From contig VCMS01000119.1 in NCBI GenBank assembly GCA_022539475.1, forward strand, positions 62,001-126,000: a stretch of 64,000 nt of DNA, in the 5' to 3' direction. The notes beneath the pieces were generated by a model. That model searched no databases. It was not told where the DNA came from and saw only the letters and a program-made list of their open reading frames with translations. This document shows positions 54,538 to 64,000 of this stretch, piece by piece; positions within the stretch are counted from its first letter, which is position 1, and every line of letters starts with the position of its first letter. The position numbers were made by a program, and so were the translations under genes. The DNA comes from Gracilaria domingensis (lineage: Eukaryota > Rhodophyta > Florideophyceae > Gracilariales > Gracilariaceae).

Positions 54538-55214
54538 TCACCACCATCTCTGACCATTACTACCTTTTGACCAGCTAAATTCTGAGCACTTTTCCACCAG
54601 GGATTGGTCCTGTGCAGGTTGGATGGTAGGCACCGTGACTGCTTCGTTCTGTATGCTGTTGGACTGTTGAATGGCAGTCTGTGGTTGTGGTTCTTGAGTC
54701 TCATAGTTTGCCTGCTGTTCACGATTTGTTCGCTGTCTGGAGTTAAATGACTGTGTGTTCTGATTCGGAGCATTGACAGGCACAAACGAGTTTCTCGTGA
54801 GGCATTCCACGAGTGCTCTGGTTCGAGAAAGTGTCTGCGTCTTACAAATACTCCTCTCTCCAGAAGAAACCTGATCCAAATGATTGTGGTAGACCTGGAT
54901 ATATGCGCAATTGTAACAGCACGGAATGAGGACGTGAATTCCAACCATAGAATTTTTCCTTTCCAATCGGTTCTTTCGAATGTTTCCAACATCTCGCGAG
55001 CATAATGTTCGACCATGTTCTTATACTCGTTAACTTCTTCTTCTGTTGCATCGGGTGGAGGTGGTTTTGGGTCACCATATTCATTATACAGTGCGTTTTC
55101 AAATGTCTGAAAGGCGCTAGGAGTCAATCCAGTAACCGGTTCCAAATTAATGTTCAGAATTTCAAATCCATGTCCTTCTCCATTCGCGGATCCATTGCTC
55201 AGTGTCTGCGACAT
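54538..55214 (-). pseudogene. copia-A gag, upstream part (fossil)
   Basis: Begins MSQTLSNGSANGEGHGFE just inside the 5' LTR. A gag-like acidic and proline-containing helical stretch follows (GLTPSAFQTFENALYNEYGD, PPPPDATEEEVNEYKNMVEH), then a Q/N-rich part (NREQQANYETQEPQPQTA) in another frame. The remainder of gag lies beyond the inserted block. It is broken. Confidence 0.65.
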
Positions 55215-55260
55215 TTCAGGTTCTCGTTGTCAAATTGCGGTCTACCAAGACAGTTATAAC

Positions 55261-55723
55261 TGTCGAGAAAACCTGTAAAGATAAAGATAAAGAAGGATGT
55301 AAATATGTCAGTCAAGATAACTGTAGAGGTAACTTACCTCTTGGCGCACTACGGCTCCATCGGAGCTTTGTTACGTTGTAGACGGATGACGGCCTCCTCG
55401 ACGCTGTTCGGTCAGGTTGAAGTGTAGTTCAATGTTGAGTAGTTGCTGATTGTAGTAGAAGATGATGGTCTAATTTAATCCGAGTTGCGGCCGTACAGGG
55501 CCTCTTATACTACTTCATTGTCTGCCCTCCCCTACATATACGTATTGATTTCTAAGTATTAAGTTGAGCTTCACTCTCCAAATAAAGTAATGCACATATT
55601 ACATGTGCATTCCGTCGGAATGCAAATAAATTCTCCAAGCAAATGCAATTACTGCAAATGCAAAATATTACGTGTACTTGTTACGTACGTGTTTCTCACG
55701 TCTGCAAATGCAGATAATCTACA
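55261..55723 (-). repeat. copia-A 5' LTR
   Basis: 463-bp partner of the LTR at 32,967-33,429, with the same length and about 20 base differences by eye. It is followed on its outer side by GAAGC, the target duplication in gypsy-2. Confidence 0.95.
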
Positions 55724-55756
55724 GAAGCGATGTCCGCAAAATTCGGAACGAAGTGT

Positions 55757-57533
55757 CTATACGTTACACATTCCTAAGAAGGATCGCAACTCTGTTTGAG
55801 TCCCTGAGTGCTTAGCCTCTTTCAAGGATTTGACCCGTACTTCATCGACTGAAACATTTCCGGGACGGATGATGTGACCCAGATACTTAACTGATTCGGT
55901 GAAGAACTCGTACTTCTTGAGTTTCAGTGTGATTCCTGCATCACGCAGTACTCTCATGAAATCCCGCACATGGGCCACGTGATCATCCAGATTGTTGGAA
56001 AAAACGACGATATCGTCCAGATACACCAAACATGTGGTCCACTTAAATCGTACCAACAGGAAATCAATCGCGCGCTGGAAAGTAGCGGGTATTAGTTAAT
56101 CCAAAGGGCATTCTCTGGAAACGGTATAGGCTTTGATGGCAAACGAACGCTGTCTTGTCCCGGTCTTCCACCCTGATGGGAACCTGCCAATATCCTCAGT
56201 TAGCATAGAGGTTGGTAAACACGTTTGTGCTCACCAGAGAGGGGATATAATCGTCCATGCGGGGTATCGCAAATACATCTTTCACTATAGCCGCATTCAA
56301 TTTTCGGTAATCGATACAGAATCTCAAAGATCCATCCAGTTTCGGAACTAACACCACAGGTGACGCCCAAGGGCATTGAGCGGCCTCAATAACGCCAGTC
56401 CTCAACATCTTCTCGACTTGAGATTTCTTTTCTTTCCGAGCTTTCGGTCCAGCCCGATAGGGGTGTTGCGCGATAGGCCTAGTATTCAGAAGCAGGTCGA
56501 TACAGTGTTAAGTTACCCCAATCGTTCGTAGGCTGCTGTCTCACATGGGGGTGAATTCACGCAACATCTCACGTAACTTCTGCCGATGAGATTCTGGTAC
56601 GTGCTCCAGATCTAGTTTCATCAATTTCTCAACAGGATCTTTCAAATCACTGCCGGGCGGTACAGGGCTAACCTCCAAAGGTTTCGGATTGTTTTGACCC
56701 GAGTCCTTCTGGGTTTCATCCGTGTCCACGGCTTCACTAACTCGCGATTCATCTCTCTCCTCCCCATTCTTAGGGTCTGAAACTCCGAGAACCTTTGAGA
56801 TAGGGATCTGCGTTGGGACGACCGCAGTCGGGTGTGGCAGCACTGTACCAATCACTTGGTTCTTTACCAGCTACTGAGTGGATTTTCCAAAGTGGGCGAC
56901 CATAACCTTGAAGGGTTGATCTGGTTGAATCGTTACCACTACATTCGCAAGAGCGATTTGGTGCTGTTCATATAAAGCCGGCAACGGTTGTACTGTGTGG
57001 AGGCCCCATTGTTTGGTAGTGACATCGACCCATACCTGGGACTCTAGTGGCAGCTGCACGGACTTCGAGACGTGTAGTTTGGTCGACACCATGCCATCGT
57101 TGGAGGCTTTCTGCGCGGCTGGTAGTGGCACGTGTTTCTGCGTTGCGGCTCGCAGCGGTTTCCGAACAATCGGCAGGACTGATGTGTCTTCCATTTCCAC
57201 TTGGCGTTTCCACGGGCGGATAGCTTCCACGAAGCGATCGCAGAAATCACAACTCAGGATAATCGGGGCAGCCAATGACTCGCAGGCGACAAAGTCAAGT
57301 TGTCCTAAACAAGTTCCTAATCGTACAAAGAGTGTAAAGTAATCAGCCGTTTTTAACGGATTATTGTTCGTGTCGGGTAGGTTTAAAGCAGGGCCGAAAC
57401 GAATGGTTTCCCCAAGAGCGGGCGGAATTAACTTCTTGTTGATCAAGTTAGGAGCAGCTCCTGTATCTAGAACAGCTAATTGCCTAACCATGCATTGGGT
57501 GGAAAGGCCAAGGTCTGCATACACCCCTAGCAA
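55757..57533 (-). pseudogene. gypsy-2 protease and reverse transcriptase (fossil)
   Basis: The protease region (57,533-56,871) has the site LAVLDTGAAPNLINKKL and a 220-residue stretch ending VMVAHFGKSTQ. A proline- and valine-rich linker follows (56,855-56,541). RT pieces then include FCIDYRKLNAAIVKD near 56,320 and CLVYLDDIVVFSNN near 56,010-56,035, with KYLGHIIRPG after it. The block is cut at 55,729 by copia-A. It aligns along its length with gypsy-1. It is broken in several places. Confidence 0.9.
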
Positions 57534-58060
57534 AACCCGTTGTCATTGAATCATCATGCGGCGGTAAATGAAATTGATGCCTTTCAATAAAATATAAGGA
57601 AACTTTCGAGGAATTTAATTTTTTCAAAAATTCGCACTCATGGAAATGTAAGTGAAACAAAAACTTACTTACTTTTCCATGACGTTGGTCATATTACCTT
57701 ACTGTATCAGTCATCTTTTCTGCAATTGTACTGAAACCCCCCTTAGTTTTCCCTTAACGAGTTTTGCCTGGGCACCTTGTAATTTCTCTTGGCCTTTACC
57801 AGGATTCTATCGGGAGCACGGAAATTTAGGGACCGTACCCACGGGCGACGAAGAACACCCCATTGTTCTGAATCCACGTCTGTGGCAGCCATCTTCCTTT
57901 TCCGGATTCTAACAGCCGGGGAGTGAAGCAGAGGCGTCTCGGGCGTCTTCAACTTCAGCTCTGAGGACGGCCCTTGTACAGGTTCTGGGCTGCCGTGCGG
58001 GCGGCTTGACGAACATTTGATCCTCCACTCAAGTGGACAGCCATCGCGTGCCTCGTGCCT
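57534..58060 (-). other. gypsy-2 stretch between gag and protease
   Basis: Matches the gag-protease transition of gypsy-1 in part (a VLRRPWVRSLNFRAPDRILVKA-like piece near 57,790-57,890 corresponds to VLCRPWVRSRNFRNPDRVLG). A stretch at 57,545-57,740 has AT-rich DNA with no counterpart in gypsy-1, possibly a small insertion or decay. Confidence 0.4.
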
Positions 58061-59439
58061 TCATAGGACGTTCTCGGCACACGAGCTTGATTCTCTGGAG
58101 AGGGACTCGAATTGAGCGATAACTCTCAACCTTTGCTGTGCTGGGAGTGTACACTGCGTCGAGATGTGCCCAAATTGGTAACACTCGTAGCAGATAACTG
58201 AGGTTGATTGGTCCTGCGCACCTCTATCCACACGACCTTTCGGGGTGTTTTCCTTCCATCCTGAGCGACTGAATCTCATCCTACGACCTCCATAGGGAAT
58301 AGGTGCTGCGAGAATCGGCTGTCCCTGTGCATAAAATGCAGGATCAGTTTCCGATGAGGGAGCTGACGAGAACGGTAGTTTCGAAGTCCCCATTGAGTCG
58401 GGGTTGCTACCCACGAGGTTGATGTTATCATGATCCAAATTGGAGTCATTCCCATCATATTGGGAGGATGAATAGTCAGATCCATCTGCGAACAGCACCT
58501 TGCGGGGCTTGACCTCGAGAGACGCCGCGCTCGAAGCGTTTCCCCTTCGGCTTGGGCATATTGTACCAATTCAAGGTAGGTCACCTTTCTATTATCTTCC
58601 CGATATCGGGCTACGAGTGCCCGTATCTGAGGATCCAACCCATCTACGAACATGGAGCATCTCTCTCCAGACGGATGAAAATTACCACAGCGGTGGAAAG
58701 CCTTATTCAGGCGTGTTGAATAAGCGGTTTCCGTTTCTCCCGGACGTTGTTTCGTATCCCTCAGGGCTGACGTAGCCTTTCGGATGGCGTGACCCGTATC
58801 GGCTTCTTGCACGAACCTTGCGAGGAAATCCAGAACCAGAATGGGGTCTTCCCCTGTAAACTCTCTCTTGTTTAGAGTGACGCCGAGTCTTCGGATAAAA
58901 TCCCTAAACTTTCCAGTTCCTCTTGAGGTCCGAACTTCGGAGGTATTATGAAGTCGATAATATCTATATGAAAGCAGCTTCCGATATAGCGGATTGGATG
59001 GCTTCATCTCCTTCAAGCCATGGTGCTTCTTTCCGTCCTTCCGAGTGGGGATAACCCTTTGAGAGGTAAAGCTAGCTTTAGACCGTGACTTTGACGAACG
59101 GGAACGCCGGCGGCGCGTGTCATCCGAGAAGTCGGAGGACAACGACGATGACGAACTATCCGAACTACTTCCGGAGTCGGAGTCAGAAACATCCGAATAA
59201 TTACGGGATTCCTTCATGGACTTGCGATGGCTCCTCTTACTGGAACGATGAAGTGAACTTTCGGCATCCGAACGATTTCGCTCGGCGGCTTCTGTCTCCG
59301 CATCCATCCTAATGATGGCTTCGAGGGTATCCAAACGTGCATAGATTCGATCGATATCGGTTCGGGTTTCCTCTCTAGCGAGGCGCCAGTCCTCTACATA
59401 TGCCCTTGGGGAACCAAAGCACTCCATGAGGGAATTCAT
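58061..59439 (-). pseudogene. gypsy-2 gag (fossil, N-terminus missing)
   Basis: Two overlapping frames. The upstream one (59,439-58,276) has a coiled-coil start (DIDRIYARLDTLEAIIRMD), an S/R/D-rich region (SDVSDSDSGSSSDSSSSS) and the capsid-like part (EDPILVLDFLARFVQEAD, TRLNKAFHRCGN, YLELVQYAQAEGE). The downstream one (58,498-58,061) has the zinc knuckle CYECYQFGHISTQC. Compared with gypsy-1, about 150 N-terminal residues and the 5' LTR are absent: gypsy-like similarity stops near 59,465. Confidence 0.85.
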
Positions 59440-59465
59440 CTCTTGTCTCAGGGTACGAACCTCTT

Positions 59466-59697
59466 CCTAAAGACAATCAAATATCCAAAGATGGCAAAAT
59501 AATTGCTTCCTAAGTGACCCTGAGGGGTAGTAGTGCCGGTACCAGTCGTGGTTACTCTCCTGATGGAGTCGTAGACCTACGTAGGCAGCAAGCTACCATA
59601 GCCCGATCCTGAACAGGATTTGACTTGAGTGTCGACTCAGTTATCCATTTACTTGGAGGCTCAAGGGTGAGATCACCCGAGCATATATACTACTACT
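59466..59697. other. Junction between gypsy-2 and gypsy-3
   Basis: Neither a gag N-terminus nor an LTR end is recognisable. The 3' half of gypsy-3, in the opposite orientation, begins shortly after. Confidence 0.4.
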
Positions 59698-60324
59698 ATG
59701 TCTACGGTGCACTCCTCCCGCGTGTTCTACACTTTGAAAACCCACTGTCAGGGGGTGGGGAAATTCCCAGCGGGCGTGACACAACTATCTGCAGGCCAAC
59801 CTCCACACGTGGTCAACTATTCTACTTACTATACACTTCCTACAGAGGATTCACCTATCAAGGCTCCGTTAAAAACCTCCAAAAATTGCCCAAAATTAAA
59901 CGGAGCTTTCATAACTTCGCCACGTCACCGGCCATCGGTACCATCTCATTATGAGCGACCTGATGCTCCCGATAGCGGAAAAGCCATTGCTCCACATCCA
60001 GTTACAGATACCACCACTGTTGCTGAGACATCGCACCCGCTTCGTACGGAAGACACCACTGCTGTGGTAGTGCCGAGCGCGTCATCACCGCACACCGCAA
60101 GCGATTCGTATGTCTGTAAGACCTTGGAAGCCTCAATGGGAGAATGCATCACCAAGGTTGCTGAAAAACCATTCCGACCGCGGCCCAGAAGGCTTACGTT
60201 ACGTGAAGACACCGTGCGCCTTCGCTCACCTGAGAAACAGGTCTCAATTGACCCTGAGGCGCTGGGTAGCGCCCTGCAGGCGGAAGGAGATATGACGGAC
60301 TCAGCGAACCCTCAAAGGGTGTAG
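59698..60324 (+). pseudogene. gypsy-3 pol tail and polar accessory frame (fossil)
   Basis: A 208-residue frame rich in P, T, S and E. Its C-terminal end (EKQVSIDPEALGSALQAEGD) matches the end of the polar frame of gypsy-1 in place and wording. The N-terminal part may be the tail of integrase. No integrase core is left. Confidence 0.45.
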
Positions 60325-61033
60325 AAGCATAAGAAGAAGTAACACTGTGGAGGCGTAGCACCTCCTAGGAGGAAGGCGATATATAGAAATTCTGAGGGGA
60401 TCGACGCGCAAGCTTGCTTACCGCCAAATGACACTTGAAGGTGTGTGGCGCAGACAACCCGCAATTGTGGAAATTTCTCCCAATTTTGTGGAAGCTTGAA
60501 GGCACAAAGGGCGCCGCAGGGCACCCGCGTCACAGCGTACCACCACAGTGACCGTTTCGTAACCAGTCATCACCAGTGAACCTCCGTGGCACGCGCCTCC
60601 CATGCGCACTCGCCCCCGCACAATGGGACTCCACCGATCTCGGTCAAACCGCTGCCAGGCGTATGACGCGCAACTTGCTGCCATTCCCGCCGCAACAGTC
60701 TACCCATGGAGCGGGAAAGCGGAACTCAATCCCGAGAAGCCACCGCAGCGCGGTTCAACGTTGATGAAACACCTCGAAAGATTCACCGCATTCATTGAGT
60801 GGAACGCTTTTGAACGATACCACTCTCGCAGAGTTCGAGCGGTAACCCGTGAAGTTTGCCTAACTCCGCAGTTGTGAACGGTCCCAAAGAGCCGGGCGGA
60901 CGAACACCTGTCAAGGGTAGAATAATACTGCCCCGCGTCGGAAGGCCTCCCTCTGAAGGGTAACTGCAATAAGTCCCCAATAAAGGGGAGCCGCAAAGAC
61001 ACCAAGAAGGTCGACACCTATCCACAGGAGTTT
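60325..61033 (+). other. gypsy-3 spacer between the polar frame and the chromodomain
   Basis: About 700 bp with only short frames. The spacing is similar to that in gypsy-1 (24,504-25,220), so this spacer appears to be a normal part of the element family. No feature recognised. Confidence 0.4.
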
Positions 61034-61219
61034 GTGGTGGAACGCCTAGGGCGTCGGGTTTACGGTCCCGAAGGAAAGATACTGTATCAAGTCCGATGGT
61101 ACCGATACAAGCCCGAAGAGGACACTTACGAATCTGTTGCACACCTCCCAAGGTCTAAGGTACTATCCTACCATAGAACGAAGAATAACAACCCCCTAGG
61201 GAACCTAGCCGAAGCCTAG
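61034..61219 (+). CDS. gypsy-3 chromodomain on a separate reading frame
   Basis: EFVVERLGRRVYGPEGKILY is followed by YQVRWYRYKPEEDTYESVAHL and a basic tail (SYHRTKN), the chromodomain pattern with conserved aromatic residues. The frame extends a little upstream (KKVDTYPQEF) without a nearby ATG and ends GNLAEA. As in gypsy-1, it is far from the integrase position. Confidence 0.7.
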   Translation: MVERLGRRVYGPEGKILYQVRWYRYKPEEDTYESVAHLPRSKVLSYHRTKNNNPLGNLAEA

Positions 61220-61604
61220 GTGGGATAACCCGTCAAGGATGAGGGGATTGAATAGCCAGCACCATGGCTGGATTAGATACCTCTCAGACGTTAGCTTGAG
61301 AAGTGGAGCCACGACGTGAAAGGTACAGCACATTATATCACCGAATTATGGTTTCGCACTGGTTCCCGGTTTAATTTACCACCGATATACGGTTTCAAGA
61401 TACTCAAGTGAGTGAAGAAGTAAAGGAAGTCGAGAAGTACTCCCACCAGGGACTAGAAGAGGAGGAAGCTCAGAAAGAAGAGCAGAGTCCCACGGCAAAG
61501 AGGGATGAAGTCAGAAGCTACCAATAGTTGGTGTTTACATCTAATGTCTATCTGCAGAAGTTATCCATTATGGATATTGTATCACTCCGGTTCTCGGAAT
61601 TACC

Positions 61605-63442
61605 TCAACCATCTGTGGAGGGACTAGAACCAGCGGAGCCGCCCTGCACCAGCGGTGGGTGGCTAGCCGCAAGCGCCGCCATCTGAAGTGGGTCCGTTAC
61701 TTCCGGAGGAACCTGAACCAGGGCCAATTGGCTTTGGCGAAGCTCCTCCACCCGTTGAGAGTATGGTACCACCGGTCTAGCCGGTATCGTCCAGCCTACA
61801 GGAGCTCTCTCCCTACCTTCTGGTGCCGCCACTGCTGCGTTTCCCGCCATTAGAGTCGCCGCCACCAATGGTCGAACCATTCCATGGGCGTTCACCTCTT
61901 CCACATCCAACCCCGGATCATCCCAAACAATGAGAGCTTCATAATCGTCGCTGAACACAAACCCCGCAGGCTGCCCCATTGGAACCATTTGAATGGTGTT
62001 GGACAACGCGATCGCGTGCTCCTTCGACACAGGAACATCCTCGCGCCGGTCGTAATAGGCGAAGTTTCCGGCAGACGGATGCATCCTTCCTGGAGAATGG
62101 TTGTAGGCACGACCCCTTTCCTGCCGCCAGGTTGATTCTCGAAAGGGACCTGGTTCTAGTTGATTGCTCCCATGACCCCTAAGAGAGCGTTCAACTCGAC
62201 GACATTCCGCTCGGATCCCAGAGAGATGTACAAATCCAATCGTCTCATGACGTTCCTCAAAAGAGGAGGGATATAGCACAGACGGCGAGTGTCTTACACC
62301 TCTCAAAGCAAGTGCGCTGCTACACGGGCAGGCCATTCCGCAAGGACGAGGGACCGATACCCCGACTGGGGGTTGCCGAGCAATTTGGACCCGAGGTAAT
62401 ACACCGAGGGTGTCATTTCAGCGAAGAACCCACGGGATACCTCGACCATACTACACCATGGAGGAAGCGGAGCATACCCGCGAGGTTTCACATCGTGGCG
62501 CATGTCCCCGATCTCCACATTCTGGTATGGAAGAAGAAACCCGTGTCTGGAACGCGCCTTTCGCTCAAACGTGAGCCGTTTATCAAACTCCGCGTGGAGG
62601 TGCTTCCTGCGAAAGTAGCGGACCTGAGCCCGAAAGATGGGACGGCTCCAGACGAGCACATCAAGCTCAATGCGTGCCACAGAACTGCGATAATCCTGCT
62701 CGGGAAAGGCAGCTAGGCCGTCACCGTACGACACCTCACCGTAAGTACGGTAGATTGTCCGATCAAACCCATAGCTCCGGGGCGTGCGATGCTCATGTCA
62801 CGTACGGTCAATGCGCTGATACACCATCTTATTCATGCCCACCCGAGCGGCGTTGATCCACTCACCGCGATTCCGGTACAAGTGATATGGCGCTAGAGCG
62901 CAGCGACGCCACCAATCGGGACATCGAACCATCTCAACAGGAATCCCGCCAGGGAGTACACCGTTCTCCGCGTAGGAGTCGATCAAAGCATAGTTTCGTA
63001 CTGCATCAGGGTGAAACCACCGAGCATGTGAGTATATGAGTGGATCCACCTTCGGGTCGCTCACCTCCACCTACTCTCGGGATATCCATCCCTCAGGGGT
63101 AACGGGGACCAACATCGGGTGCTTGGAATTCCATGCCACGCCGGCATGATCAGACCCTTGCGGAGGGTGAAACGGTGCCATCGGATGATTCCCTTGGGAG
63201 AGAGGTGCAGTAGCAAAGCCACCGCCCGGCGATTGAGAGCCACTCGACATGAGGGCGTTCGGAGCCTGATTCTCTGGTGCGTCGGCGGAGCTACCCGCAA
63301 CATGGTTCGTGCGGAACTGGTTCATCTCGCAGAGAGAGAGGGAGTCATTCGCAGCTGTCTCGGAAGGCGACGCAGCGGATGTGGGAGCGTTAGTTGTTTG
63401 TGCGAGTGTGCGTCTTGGAACCGGAATGTCGGTGAAATCCAT
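61605..63442 (-). pseudogene. gypsy-3 opposite-strand accessory protein (broken)
   Basis: Homologue of the 604-residue protein of gypsy-1 at the same place and strand. It starts MDFTDIPVPRRTLAQT (against MDISEIPVPRHNKTHA), keeps GWISRE, RWFHPDAVRNYALIDSYAENG, the PGRMHPSAGNFAYYD block (against PGRRHPGAGDFVYYH) and GFVFSDDYEALIVWDDP, and ends SSPSTDG. Similarity over the full length at clear divergence shows that the protein is a stable part of the family. This copy is broken in a few places. Confidence 0.75.
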
Positions 63443-63456
63443 CGCTGGAGGACGAA

Positions 63457-63470
63457 TTATATATATTACT
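63457..63470 (-). promoter_or_regulatory. TATA-like box upstream of the gypsy-3 opposite-strand frame
   Basis: On the minus strand AGTAATATATATAATTC lies about 15-28 bases before the ATG at 63442. The equivalent site in gypsy-1 is TATATAAG at 27671-27680. The flanking bases differ, which makes the shared box more telling. Confidence 0.45.
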
Positions 63471-63526
63471 CCCCGTCTCGGCCTCTCGGCGAAGTTTCGG
63501 GCGACCTCGGACTGAAAAGGGAGATA

Positions 63527-64000
63527 TGTAGAGCAAACCCATTTCGGGTGTACTTGGAGTAATACTCTTCATATAGAAGGATGCGCCATTGCACGTGGCG
63601 GCAGGCATTATGAGATGCTACTCCCACTGGGGTAGGACCGTTAGTAGGTGGATGAGTTGTTAACGTGCACCCGAGCTAAAGGGTACGAACACGTGTGTGT
63701 GTTAATGTGCGCACTCTAGTGAGTGGAAATTCGTAGTTTTAATTAGTTAATTGTGGCACACCCTGAAAATTGCTCTGTGCGCGTGTACAACCCTCGCCGG
63801 GTATACACCCCTTAAATTAATTAGGATAGTTTATCCTAGTGAGTACTAAGGCCGGTGCGGCCTCCATCGCACCACCCACAGTAACAGTAACCAAGTTTTG
63901 CTTCGGGAACTGCCGTTCGGAAGTTGGAACACTTGAGACTCTTCTCGAGTATGGGCTCTAGGCACTACTGCCCTTGCCGGTGTACTACTTTATCAGGAGG
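63527..64000 (+). repeat. gypsy-3 3' LTR, running off the window
   Basis: Starts TGTAGAGCAAACCC after a polypurine tract (AAAAGGGAGA). It shares only the terminal bases and general make-up (AT-rich part, then a GC-rich CCTCC stretch) with the gypsy-1 LTR. At least 474 bp are in the window. Confidence 0.75.

Larger units (their letters stand above)
32967..55723 (-). mobile_element. copia-A: Ty1/copia element swollen by nested insertions
   Basis: Two 463-bp LTRs at 32,967-33,429 and 55,261-55,723, both TG...CA. They are flanked by a near-perfect 5-bp duplication (AAAGC at 32962-32966, GAAGC at 55724-55728) of gypsy-2 RNase H-region sequence. The element reads leftwards as gag, protease, integrase, RT, RNase H, the copia order. 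It is about 22.8 kb long because copia-B (34,790-40,052) and an 11.5-kb transposase-plus-host-gene block (about 43,000-54,530) are inside it. By eye the LTRs differ at roughly 20 of 463 positions (4-5 per cent), so it is older than gypsy-1 and copia-B. Besides the insertions it has about five or more breaks. Confidence 0.95.
14250..59465 (-). mobile_element. gypsy-2: old Ty3/gypsy element split by two nested insertions
   Basis: The outermost mobile layer, reading leftwards. Its own DNA is about 8.3 kb in three blocks: gag, protease and RT at 55,729-59,465; RNase H and integrase at 30,797-32,966; and the 3' region with an accessory frame and an opposite-strand frame at 14,250-16,666. The blocks are separated by copia-A and gypsy-1, each flanked by a 5-bp duplication of gypsy-2 sequence, which proves the nesting. 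It is broken, with more than ten breaks besides the insertions. No LTR could be recognised at either end. It is the oldest mobile layer here and belongs to the same family as gypsy-1 and gypsy-3. Confidence 0.85.
59698..64000 (+). mobile_element. gypsy-3: 3' half of a third Ty3/gypsy element
   Basis: Plus-strand order is the same as in gypsy-1: polar accessory frame, chromodomain frame, opposite-strand frame, polypurine tract (near 63,514-63,522) and LTR from 63,527, which runs off the window. Gag and most of pol are missing. Sequence is well diverged from gypsy-1 (different LTR beyond the shared TGTAGAGCAAA start), so it is a separate subfamily. It is truncated at its 5' side and has a few breaks in what remains. 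Confidence 0.8.

Noticed and set aside
42903-54548. Short inverted match ATGGTGGT / ACCACCAT at the two edges of the block in copia-A
   Set aside because: Only 8 bases, with no matching target duplication beside it; not enough to call the ends of a transposon.

Overview
The window looks like a nuclear segment of a eukaryote with few or no introns in its genes, moderate GC, and a genome swollen by nested LTR retrotransposons. A red alga (a florideophyte such as Chondrus, or a relative) is my best guess. It rests on the intron-poor genes, the Sel1-repeat protein, and the mix of chromodomain Ty3/gypsy and Ty1/copia elements. I cannot prove it from sequence alone.

Positions 1 to about 14,200 are the host-like part. 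In order it holds: a decayed gene for a secreted protein; a segment bounded by inverted repeats with a strong hairpin; a large membrane protein gene ending in Sel1 repeats that runs into a damaged tandem array with a 36-base G run; two adjacent hAT-type MITEs; a CK1-like kinase gene; and an unknown 294-residue protein gene followed by AT-rich DNA.

From about 14,250 to the right edge almost everything is mobile DNA stacked in layers. The outer shell is an old Ty3/gypsy element on the minus strand (gypsy-2, about 14,250-59,465). It is split by two insertions. The first is gypsy-1 (plus strand, 16,667-30,791, 5-bp target duplication ACCGG). Its 3' LTR was in turn hit by a Tc1/mariner-pogo DNA transposon (28,511-30,579, TA duplication). 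The second is copia-A (minus strand, 32,967-55,723, target duplication AAAGC/GAAGC). Copia-A contains copia-B (minus strand, 34,790-40,052, ACCTT duplication), which looks whole and has apparently identical LTRs. It also contains an 11.5-kb block with a Tnp2/CACTA-type transposase gene and fragments of host genes (a P4-ATPase, a TPR protein and an unknown protein). A third Ty3/gypsy copy (gypsy-3, plus strand) fills 59,600 to the window end.

The most notable system is in the gypsy family. Between pol and the 3' LTR, all three copies carry a long reading frame on the strand opposite to gag-pol. In gypsy-1 it is whole (604 residues) although gag-pol is broken about ten times. In gypsy-1 and gypsy-3 it has an AT-rich TATA-like box just upstream, at a similar distance from the ATG. 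The same elements carry a chromodomain on a separate reading frame well downstream of the integrase, and a further polar frame between the two. This layout suggests an ambisense Ty3/gypsy lineage with an uncharacterised accessory protein.
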